In this document: positions 7,771 through 13,550 of the stretch, one piece after another
How positions within the stretch are numbered: position 1 is the stretch's first letter
How the letters are laid out: each line of letters starts with the position of its first letter
DNA from: Acidimicrobiia bacterium
GTDB lineage: Bacteria > Actinomycetota > Acidimicrobiia > Acidimicrobiales > Ilumatobacteraceae
DNA length: 18,184 nt
Assembly (NCBI GenBank): GCA_010030605.1
Contig: RHCK01000007.1
Coordinates: 1-18,184 of the forward strand
Direction of reading: 5' to 3'
The notes under the pieces: generated by a model
What the model was told of the DNA's origin: nothing
Databases searched by the model: none
Seen by the model: only the letters and a program-made list of their open reading frames with translations
Position numbers and translations under genes: made by a program

Positions 7771-8679
7771 ATGCCCCGCGCGTTCGGACGTCTCACCGTG
7801 GTGTCGCTGGCCGCCGTGTGGGTGATCTGGGGATCGACGTATCTCGCCATCAAGATCGGTCTCGAGACGTTGCCGCCCTTCGCCATGCAAGGGATGCGTT
7901 TCGTCGTCGCTTCGACGTTCATGCTCATGTTCCTGCGCCTTCGTGGCCGCCAATGGCCGTCGAAGCGCCAAGTCCGAAACGCGTGCGGTATCGGACTCTT
8001 GTTGCTGATCGGCGGACTGGGCATGGTGACCTTGGCCGAGGATCGCGGCGTCGATTCGGGGCTCGTGGCCACGATCATCGCGATCCAGCCGATGATGATG
8101 GCGTTGTGGGGAGGCCTTTGGAGGACCTGGCCCAATCGAATGCAATGGGTCGGGATGTCGATCGGATTGCTCGGAGTTCTGGTGCTCGTTTCCGACGACG
8201 GGCTGTCGGGTTCGTGGAGCGGAGTGTCGTTGGTGTTCGTGGCGTGCGTGTCATGGAGCTTCGGCTCGGCTCTCAGTCGACGCATCGACATGCCGGACGG
8301 ACCGATGACCACGGCACTGGAAATGGCGTCAGCCGCGTGCGGATTCATCGTTCTGTCGATGATCACCGGAGAGAACTTCGACGCGCCGAGTCTGCGAAGT
8401 GGGTTGGCCGTCGGATATCTGGTGGTGTTCGGCTCGATCGTGGCCTTCTCGGCGTTCACGTATCTGATCGGCAACGTGAGTGGCCCGTTGGCCATGAGTT
8501 ACGCCTACATCAACCCCGCCATCGCGGTGTTGCTCGGTGTGGTCTTCAGCGACGAGACGGTCTCGGCGAACATGGCGATCGCCTTGCCGGTGATTCTGGT
8601 CGGGGTGGCCATCGTCACGAACGCTTCTCGACCTCCGGATACGACGACCGTCGAGGATGCGTCTACCGTTCGACCATGA
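7771..8679 (+). CDS. EamA/DMT superfamily exporter (YedA-like)
   Basis: This 302-residue integral membrane protein has about ten hydrophobic segments arranged as two EamA repeats. The first opens with VIWGSTYLAIKIGLETLPP, the WGS-y motif typical of YedA/RhaT-like drug/metabolite transporters. The second repeat begins around WSGVSLVFVACVSWSFGSA and ends with a PLAMSYAYINPAIAVLLG segment, the conserved proline-bearing helix of the family. Role: export of a small metabolite or amino-acid-like solute through the cytoplasmic membrane; substrate unknown. The start ATG 7771 is supported by the -10-like box 6 nt upstream and by the Arg-containing N-terminus before helix 1. The stop codon overlaps the ATG of the next gene (ATGA at 8676-8679), suggesting translational coupling with the thioredoxin lipoprotein. 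Confidence 0.9.
   Translation: MPRAFGRLTVVSLAAVWVIWGSTYLAIKIGLETLPPFAMQGMRFVVASTFMLMFLRLRGRQWPSKRQVRNACGIGLLLLIGGLGMVTLAEDRGVDSGLVATIIAIQPMMMALWGGLWRTWPNRMQWVGMSIGLLGVLVLVSDDGLSGSWSGVSLVFVACVSWSFGSALSRRIDMPDGPMTTALEMASAACGFIVLSMITGENFDAPSLRSGLAVGYLVVFGSIVAFSAFTYLIGNVSGPLAMSYAYINPAIAVLLGVVFSDETVSANMAIALPVILVGVAIVTNASRPPDTTTVEDASTVRP
8664..8669 (+). promoter_or_regulatory. Putative internal -10 box for the thioredoxin lipoprotein gene
   Basis: TACCGT (TAnnnT) lies inside the 3' end of the exporter gene, exactly 6 nt before ATG 8676. It could give a leaderless transcript of the selenoprotein gene independent of the exporter. Confidence 0.4.
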
Positions 8680-9200
8680 CTTGGCGAATCCGACTCGGCG
8701 TCGTGTCCATGTGCGCCGTGGTCATGCTCACCTCGGGGTGCGGTTCGGGAACGAGTCGTTCAGCGGCAGTCGACGTGACCACCACCGTCGGCGGCAACGC
8801 GACCGTCGATCCCTCGACATTGTTGGTGAGCGATTCGACGAATCCCGAGGCCGGTGATCGCCCGGTGGTTTTGTGGTTCTGGGCTCCCGGTTGAACGCAG
8901 TGCAACAACGAAGCCCCCTCGGTCGAGGAGGCGTACCAGCGGTTCGGGGATCGGGTGGATTTCTACGGCGTGGCGTGGAACGGCTCTCCCGAATACATGA
9001 TCGATTTCATCGATCGCCACGGATTGTCATTTCCGAGCATCGATGATCGCACCGGAGCCGTCTTCGCCCGTTATGGCGTGCCGTTTCAGCCGGCATGGGT
9101 CTTCATCGACGAAGCCGGCCAACGGACGCGTGTGCAGGGCAGTCTCGATGCGGCGTCGCTGACCCCGTACGTCGAGCAGATCGTTGGCGAGGCGTCGTAG
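8676..9200 (+). CDS. Selenocysteine-containing thioredoxin-fold lipoprotein (MPT53/DsbE-like), TGA read as Sec
   Basis: The protein is 174 residues if TGA 8892-8894 is read as selenocysteine (Sec73). It begins with a lipoprotein signal peptide: MTWRIR, a hydrophobic core, then LTSGC with Cys21 as the lipidated residue, and a Ser/Thr-rich linker. The thioredoxin domain follows: VVLWFWAPG-U-T-Q-C-NNEAPS. In MPT53/DsbE and TlpA relatives this reads WFWxPWCxxCxxEAPS, so the TGA sits exactly on the first active-site Cys, and Cys76 is the second. Downstream the same frame continues without frameshift: YGVAWNGSPEY, then FARYGVPFQPAWVFID with the cis-Pro at Pro139, as in MPT53. A hairpin just after the TGA fits a bacterial SECIS. 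The likely role is extracytoplasmic thiol-disulfide exchange. The start overlaps the exporter stop (ATGA). Alternatives are a point-mutated pseudogene or a sequencing error at one codon. Standard callers would report two fragments (8676-8894 and 8955-9200). Confidence 0.85.
8913..8932 (+). promoter_or_regulatory. Candidate bacterial SECIS hairpin
   Basis: The RNA folds as GCCCCCUC, loop GGUC, GAGGAGGC: four pairs next to the loop, one C-A mismatch (8916/8929), then three more pairs. The apical loop starts 26 nt after the UGA. Known bacterial SECIS elements have a short stem, a G within the first two loop bases and a UGA-to-loop spacing of roughly 16-37 nt. The E. coli fdhF loop also contains GGUC. 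The element lies inside the coding sequence, as expected for bacterial SECIS. Confidence 0.65.
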
Positions 9201-9226
9201 ATCGAGGGCTTCTCGAACGCGAGCGC

Positions 9227-10255
9227 TCAACTCGAACGAGGCTCGATGTCCCCGATGCGCTCGAGGACCGTTCGAAATCGATCGTCGAGTTCGGTGTCTT
9301 CGGGCGGTTGCACGAGGAGGCCGTCGACCAAGCCGGAGTACCACTCGTTCAGGATGTTGGGGATCTCGTCCCAGGTGCCCGTCGGGAGAAGGGTGTCGAG
9401 GACATCGTCGGACATGAGAGTGGCCAACGAGGACCAATCGCCGGCGCGGGTCATGCCACGAAGTCGTGGTCCAAGGTCCGACCACCCGAACATTTCGAGT
9501 GAACGTTGGTATGCGGGAGTCGAGAACAGGAACGCCAACACCGCACGCTGACTCTCACGACTGCGATCGACGTCGGTCGCCGTCGGACCGGTGATCAGCG
9601 GTGATGCGGTGATGATGCGAAGGGGATCCGAGACCGTTCGCTTCACCCCATCGATGACGGGGGACACTCGTTCGCGCACGAAACGAGGATGCGAATTCGT
9701 CGGGTGAGTGACGAACCAATCGGCGCAACGACCGGCCAGTTCGATGGCCCGCGGATTGACCCCACCGAGAAGGATGCGGGGCGCATCGTGGGTGAGGGGT
9801 CCCGGATTGAAGAAGGGCTGCAAACGATCGATGGTGTACGAGGCGGTACGAATGTTCAACGGTGAACCGTCGGAAAAGGACTTCCAGATCGCTCGAACCA
9901 CGGTGACGTAGTCCTCCATGCGGTGCAACGGATCGGACCACGACACGCCGAAACGACCTTCGATGTTCTGGCGGATCTGCGTGGCCAGTCCGAGATCGAA
10001 GCGTCCGCCGCTCGTGGCCGAAGCATCCCAGGCCTGCAAGGCGAGAAGCATGGGACTTCGGGGAAACGCCAGCGTGAGGCTGGTTTGAACTCGCAAACGC
10101 GTGGTGGCCTGCAACGCGAGTATCGACACCGTGATCGAGTCATGGATCGTCTCGGGCACGTGGAGCACGTCATAGCCGAGCTTCTCGACTCGCCGGGCAT
10201 AATCCCCGACGAGCGACAACGGCACGCGGTCGCTCATTCCGGCGATCAGCAGCAA
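9227..10255 (-). CDS. LLM class flavin/F420-dependent oxidoreductase
   Basis: This 342-residue protein is a luciferase-like monooxygenase family TIM barrel. Recognisable blocks are the N-terminal RRVEKLGYDVLHVPETIHDS, LTLAFPRSPMLLALQAWD, SGGRFDLGLATQI, RFGVSWSDPLHRMEDYV, AIWKSF, and PRILLGGVNPRAIELAGRCADWF. The combination of 'aFaRSPM' and 'RFG..Ws.P..RM.eYv' resembles the TIGR03617-like actinobacterial F420 subfamily. The cofactor is therefore probably F420, with FMN as the alternative, and the substrate is unknown. In this frame an upstream TGA is followed by no ATG, GTG or CTG until TTG 10255, which has GGAG 7 nt upstream, so I chose TTG 10255. ATG 10237 is a shorter alternative. A 33-codon upstream ORF overlaps the first codons. 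The gene converges on the selenoprotein gene with a 26-nt gap. Confidence 0.88.
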   Translation of the reverse strand: MLLIAGMSDRVPLSLVGDYARRVEKLGYDVLHVPETIHDSITVSILALQATTRLRVQTSLTLAFPRSPMLLALQAWDASATSGGRFDLGLATQIRQNIEGRFGVSWSDPLHRMEDYVTVVRAIWKSFSDGSPLNIRTASYTIDRLQPFFNPGPLTHDAPRILLGGVNPRAIELAGRCADWFVTHPTNSHPRFVRERVSPVIDGVKRTVSDPLRIITASPLITGPTATDVDRSRESQRAVLAFLFSTPAYQRSLEMFGWSDLGPRLRGMTRAGDWSSLATLMSDDVLDTLLPTGTWDEIPNILNEWYSGLVDGLLVQPPEDTELDDRFRTVLERIGDIEPRSS

Positions 10256-10347
10256 CGCGACACTCCGAAGCGATGAGCCGAGAGTCGATGAATCGGCAGG
10301 TGAAGCTTCGGTTCAGGGAGTTCCGAGGAGGTCTGGCCCGACAGCAT
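10246..10347 (-). CDS. Possible leaderless upstream ORF ending in Cys-Cys
   Basis: This is a 33-codon ORF from ATG 10347 to TGA 10246 on the minus strand. It begins MLSGQTSSELPEPK and ends RFGVSRCC. Its start lies 6 nt after a -10-like hexamer and lacks a Shine-Dalgarno. Its stop overlaps the TTG start of the oxidoreductase gene by 10 nt in another frame, and the GGAG Shine-Dalgarno of that gene lies within its last codons. This geometry suggests a translated leader that could couple to, or regulate, the downstream gene. It is too short for codon statistics and may be fortuitous. Confidence 0.35.
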   Translation of the reverse strand: MLSGQTSSELPEPKLHLPIHRLSAHRFGVSRCC

Positions 10348-10353
10348 GGTTCA

Positions 10354-10359
10354 ATTCTG
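10354..10359 (-). promoter_or_regulatory. Putative -10 box for upstream ORF and LLM oxidoreductase
   Basis: On the minus strand, CAGAAT is followed by TGAACC and then ATG 10347. The 6-nt spacing equals that of the other leaderless candidates. Transcription from here would give the oxidoreductase an untranslated or uORF-bearing 5' region of about 90 nt. Confidence 0.4.
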
Positions 10360-10402
10360 ACCGAACAAGTCCGCTAGACATGAATCACTCAGGAGGTGGG
10401 AC

Positions 10403-11584
10403 ATGACCGATCAACGAACCGACCCGACCGGTGGTTCCCCCGTGCATGTGGCGACCAGGGGCTCCTTGCCCGCTCGTTTGGGTGGAAGCGTGAAGAGTGT
10501 CCCGGAGTTCGGCCCGAGCGTCATGGACGCCAGTGTTTATCGCGACCCGGTGCGGTACGAGTTGGAGCGCGAACGAGTTCTCGGACGACATTGGATGATC
10601 GGTGGTCGATCCGAGAAAGTGCGCAACGCCGGCGATTGGATCTCGTACGAGGGACACGACGAGACCATCGTGATGGTTCGCCAGAGCGACGGATCGATGG
10701 CCGGATTCCACAACGTGTGCAGCCACCGAGGGCCGTCGTTCGTGACGGAGAAGTCCGGCTGTGGCGCGCGTCGGTTCACGTGTCCGTATCACGGTTGGGT
10801 GTACGACACCCGCGGGCGGTTGGTGGGAGTTCCGGAACGCGAGGACTTCGATCCGGTGGTGCTGGCCTCGGCTCATTCTCCCGCGGTGGCCGTGGAGGAG
10901 TGGGGTGGTTGGGTGTGGTTCAACTTGGCCGGACCCGACAAAGCCGTGCCTCTCTTGGAATCGATCGGACCCGAAATCTCCGGTGATCTCGGGGCGTTTC
11001 GCATGGAAGACATGATCGTTCACGATGTCGTGGAGTGGGATGTTCCGGTGAACTACAAGGCCATCGTGGATGGGTTCAATGAGGTGTACCACGTGACGGA
11101 GTTGCACCATGTGCCCGCGGAGTTCACGAAGGCCGCGCGGTGTTCCTCGTTTCACGTGGTGGGCGACAACTTCATGTGTTTCGTCCCGCGTCCGACTCAT
11201 CTCGACAAACTTTCCGACGAGGACTTCGATCATCATCGCAATTCCATCTGCCACTACGTGGTGTTCCCGAACACGGTTTTCAACTGCAATCCGGAGCACA
11301 TTCAGGTGTTTCAGCCGATTCCTCTCGGTGTCGATCGCACGCGTTTCCTGTGCTGGGAAATCGTGTACCCCGGCGATCAGACCGACCCTGCGTATGCGGA
11401 GTACTGGAAGCGAACGATGGCGCATTGGGAAGAGTTGAAGCGCGTCGTGGGCGAGGACATCAGCATCTACACGCAGATGGCGCGCTCGAAAAAGTCGAGT
11501 GCTTTCACGCGCCAGATCCTGTCCGAGCGCGAATTCAAGATCGCGATCTACCACCAGAACATGGATCGAAAGATCCGCGACTGA
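10403..11584 (+). CDS. Rieske non-heme iron oxygenase, alpha subunit
   Basis: This 393-residue protein is the catalytic subunit of an aromatic-ring-hydroxylating-type oxygenase. The Rieske [2Fe-2S] ligands are Cys106/His108 (NVCSHRGPS) and Cys127/His130 (TCPYHGWVYD). The catalytic domain has the mononuclear iron motif in NYKAIVDGFNEVYHVTELHH, giving His230 and His235. Asp352 (VGEDISIYTQ) lies in the usual position of the third ligand. A typical bridging acidic residue region (GFNE) is present just before His230. Length is slightly below the usual 420-450. ATG 10403 is preceded by a strong AGGAGGTGGG Shine-Dalgarno (10391-10400). No ferredoxin, reductase or beta subunit gene lies nearby, so the electron donors must be encoded elsewhere. 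Substrate is unknown; nearby crotonase, amidohydrolase and SnoaL genes suggest catabolism of an aromatic or alicyclic compound. Confidence 0.92.
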   Translation: MTDQRTDPTGGSPVHVATRGSLPARLGGSVKSVPEFGPSVMDASVYRDPVRYELERERVLGRHWMIGGRSEKVRNAGDWISYEGHDETIVMVRQSDGSMAGFHNVCSHRGPSFVTEKSGCGARRFTCPYHGWVYDTRGRLVGVPEREDFDPVVLASAHSPAVAVEEWGGWVWFNLAGPDKAVPLLESIGPEISGDLGAFRMEDMIVHDVVEWDVPVNYKAIVDGFNEVYHVTELHHVPAEFTKAARCSSFHVVGDNFMCFVPRPTHLDKLSDEDFDHHRNSICHYVVFPNTVFNCNPEHIQVFQPIPLGVDRTRFLCWEIVYPGDQTDPAYAEYWKRTMAHWEELKRVVGEDISIYTQMARSKKSSAFTRQILSEREFKIAIYHQNMDRKIRD

Positions 11585-11686
11585 TCCATCGCCGATTCAG
11601 GTGAATCCCGTGGTCACGAGGTGATTTCGGCGTTCTCGGGAGAAATTTCGTAAAGGTCCGGCAAGGCACGGACGATACCCCTCCTC

Positions 11687-12673
11687 GTGAAACGGAGGAT
11701 GACACGACTCGGGCGAACGGCACTCATGTCGTTGTCGGCCGCGATCACGCTCGGCGTGGTCGGTGTGCCCGGCGCGCTCGCCGAGAGCACCAAGACGTCG
11801 TCGTCTTCGTCATCCTCGTCGTCGTCTTCATCGTCCGCGACGTCATCGATGGGGCTCACCTACGTCGTCGTGAACAACGATTCGCTGTCGCGCATCGCCT
11901 CACGGGTGAACGTTCCGATCAACGACTTGTTGGCCGTGAACGGGTTCGTGCGAACCAGCGTCATCGTGCCCGGTCAGATCATCAAGTTGCCCGATTCGGC
12001 CACGATCAAGCCCGTCTCGTCGCCGTCCGTGTCGCCGTCTGCTTCATCGTCGGCGTCAATGTCGGTTGCGTCGGCTGCCGGTGCGACCTACGTCGTGCAG
12101 CGCAACGATTCGTTGTCGCTCATCGCCTCGAAGTCGAAGGTGTCATTGGCGGCTCTCTTGGCCGCGAACAAATTCACTCGTTCGAGCGTGATCGTCCCCG
12201 GTCAAGTGATCGCGTTGCCGGCTGGCGCGGCGACATCGACGTCGATTTCGGGTGCGTCCACCCCGTCGGCCCCCGTTGCCGGAGCGAATCCGTCGACATC
12301 GACGATGGTTCAGCAGGTGATCGAATTCGCCCGAGCCCAAGTGGGTAAGCCGTACGTGTTCGCCACGGCGGGTCCGGCGACCTACGACTGCTCGGGTCTG
12401 ACCAAGGCGAGTTACGCGACGGTTGGCATCAAGTTGCCGCACCAGAGCTTGGCTCAATCGAAGTTGGGTGTGGCCATCGACTGGAAGACGACGCCCATCC
12501 AAGCCGGCGACCTGGTCTTCACCTTCTCCACCAAGAACCCGACTCAAATCAGTCACGTTGGTATCGCGATCAGTTCGACCCAATGGATCGAAGCTCCCAA
12601 CACCGGTTCCGTGGTTCGGATCTCCGCGCTGCCCTCGGCCGCTCGCATCCAAGCGGTTCGTCGATTCATCTGA
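11687..12673 (+). CDS. Secreted LysM-LysM-NlpC/P60 peptidoglycan hydrolase
   Basis: This 328-residue protein has a Sec signal peptide (MKRRMTRLGR, hydrophobic core, GALA with likely cleavage after Ala32), then a run of 13 serines (38-50). Two LysM domains follow, TYVV...VPGQIIKLP at about 58-102 and TYVV...VPGQVIALP at about 134-178, joined by a Ser/Ala-rich linker. The C-terminal NlpC/P60 domain covers about residues 208-328. The catalytic residues are Cys235 (YDCSGLTKAS), His290 (ISHVGIAIS) and Glu302 (WIEAPNTG), the Cys-His-Glu arrangement known from mycobacterial RipA. LysM binds peptidoglycan glycan strands and the peptidase cleaves stem peptides, so the role is in wall remodelling or daughter-cell separation. 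GTG 11687 is preferred because it gives the basic n-region; ATG 11699 has GGAGG directly against it, too close to serve as a Shine-Dalgarno. Regulation is not evident, though GAAATTTC (11642-11649) is a palindrome upstream. Confidence 0.92.
   Translation: MKRRMTRLGRTALMSLSAAITLGVVGVPGALAESTKTSSSSSSSSSSSSSATSSMGLTYVVVNNDSLSRIASRVNVPINDLLAVNGFVRTSVIVPGQIIKLPDSATIKPVSSPSVSPSASSSASMSVASAAGATYVVQRNDSLSLIASKSKVSLAALLAANKFTRSSVIVPGQVIALPAGAATSTSISGASTPSAPVAGANPSTSTMVQQVIEFARAQVGKPYVFATAGPATYDCSGLTKASYATVGIKLPHQSLAQSKLGVAIDWKTTPIQAGDLVFTFSTKNPTQISHVGIAISSTQWIEAPNTGSVVRISALPSAARIQAVRRFI
11798..11836 (+). repeat. Poly-serine trinucleotide tract
   Basis: Thirteen consecutive serine codons, mostly TCG with TCT, TCA and TCC, form a low-complexity tract after the signal peptide. 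The subunit TCGTCGTCTTC occurs twice, pointing to slippage or duplication. Length change in threes would keep the frame and alter only the linker. Confidence 0.8.
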
Positions 12674-12708
12674 GTCGCCTTGTCGATCGACCCGATTGAC
12701 TGCGACCC

Positions 12709-13509
12709 ATGAACTCCGACGCTGGACTCCCTGCACCACTCCCATCGATGAATTGTCTGCGGTGGACCGAGTCGGGTTCGGTGGGACGCATCACCCTCGA
12801 CCGCCCGACCCGCCTGAATGCGTTGTCGGCGGAACTTCTCGCCGAGTTGGTGGCGTTGTGCGGCTGGTTGCATTCGCGGGCCGACATTCGTGTTGTGGTG
12901 GTCATCGGCGAGGGTCGTGCATTCTCGGCCGGATTCGACCTCGGTGATTTCGCCGCTCCAGCATCCGGCAATCCTCGTGATGGAGCGGACCTGGGGCGCT
13001 TGGCCACCGATGCGCTCACCAACGTTCCGCAATTGACGATCGCCGCCGTACGGGGTCGTTGCATCGGAGGAGGCGCGGTGTTGGTGGCGGCCTGCGATTT
13101 GCGAGTGGCCAGCGAAGGTGCCCTCTTCTCCATCCCCGAAGTCGATTTGGGTATCCCGTTGGCGTGGGGCGGTATTCCGCGACTCGTACGGGAATTGGGA
13201 CCCGCGGTGACCAAGGAATTGGTACTCACCTGTCGGCCCTTCACGGCGAACGAGGCCAAGTCGCTGCGCTGGATCAACACCGTGGTGGCCGAGGACGAGC
13301 TCGAACGTCATGTCGACGAGTTGGCGACGTCCTTGGCGACGAAACCCGCGTACGCGTTGCGCGCCACCAAGGCCCATGTGAACGCGGTGACGGAAGAAAT
13401 GGCGGGAACCGGGCGCAGCGTTCAGGACGCCGATTCATTGGTGTACGCGATGCGAGATCCGGAGAGCCGGGCCGCTTCGATGAAATATCTCGAGGCGCGA
13501 CGCAAATAG
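12709..13509 (+). CDS. Enoyl-CoA hydratase/isomerase (crotonase) family protein
   Basis: This protein of up to 266 residues has the crotonase fold signatures RITLDRPTRLNALS, GEGRAFSAGFDLGDF (oxyanion-hole loop), AVRGRCIGGGAVLVAACDLRVAS and FSIPEVDLGIPLAWGG. Of the two acidic residues used by hydratases, the first position (normally Glu in GGGxEL) is Val124, while the second is kept as Glu144. A single retained Glu at this place is typical of delta3-delta2 enoyl-CoA isomerases and other non-hydratase members, so hydration should not be assumed. Start: ATG 12709 lacks a clear Shine-Dalgarno. ATG 12748 would drop 13 residues (Pro/Ala-rich) and places the first strand (NCLRWTESGSVGRITL) at the usual N-terminal position, so it is a good alternative. 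It lies 35 nt after the NlpC/P60 gene and 41 nt before the amidohydrolase on the same strand. Confidence 0.88.
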   Translation: MNSDAGLPAPLPSMNCLRWTESGSVGRITLDRPTRLNALSAELLAELVALCGWLHSRADIRVVVVIGEGRAFSAGFDLGDFAAPASGNPRDGADLGRLATDALTNVPQLTIAAVRGRCIGGGAVLVAACDLRVASEGALFSIPEVDLGIPLAWGGIPRLVRELGPAVTKELVLTCRPFTANEAKSLRWINTVVAEDELERHVDELATSLATKPAYALRATKAHVNAVTEEMAGTGRSVQDADSLVYAMRDPESRAASMKYLEARRK

Positions 13510-13550
13510 AGTGTGGCGAGCGGTCGGGGGACCGCAATTAGGGGGGAATC

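Noticed and set aside
8676..8894. A 72-residue lipoprotein ending at TGA 8892, and a separate 81-residue protein from GTG 8955
   Set aside because: Both are halves of one thioredoxin domain in the same frame. The second has no signal peptide or proper start, and the TGA falls on the active-site Cys, so a single Sec-containing gene is the better reading.
8892..8894. TGA recoded as Trp (alternative genetic code)
   Set aside because: Most other genes in the window end with TGA at the expected family C-terminus, so TGA is a normal stop here.
9212..9238. Terminator between the convergent selenoprotein and LLM genes
   Set aside because: CTCG-AACG-CGAG and a nearby repeat of CTCGAACG give only a four-pair stem without a T tract, and part of it lies in the coding end of the LLM gene.
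11594..11607. Terminator hairpin GATTC-AGGT-GAATC after the Rieske gene
   Set aside because: The stem has only five mostly A/T pairs and is not followed by a T run, so it is too weak to call.
11585..11686. c-di-AMP (ydaO-type) riboswitch before the LysM-NlpC/P60 gene
   Set aside because: Such riboswitches often precede actinobacterial wall hydrolases, but this gap is only 102 nt and I see none of the conserved core.
11614..11859. Asp/Glu-rich reverse-strand ORF
   Set aside because: The acidic run is only the complement of the poly-serine codon tract of the wall hydrolase gene.
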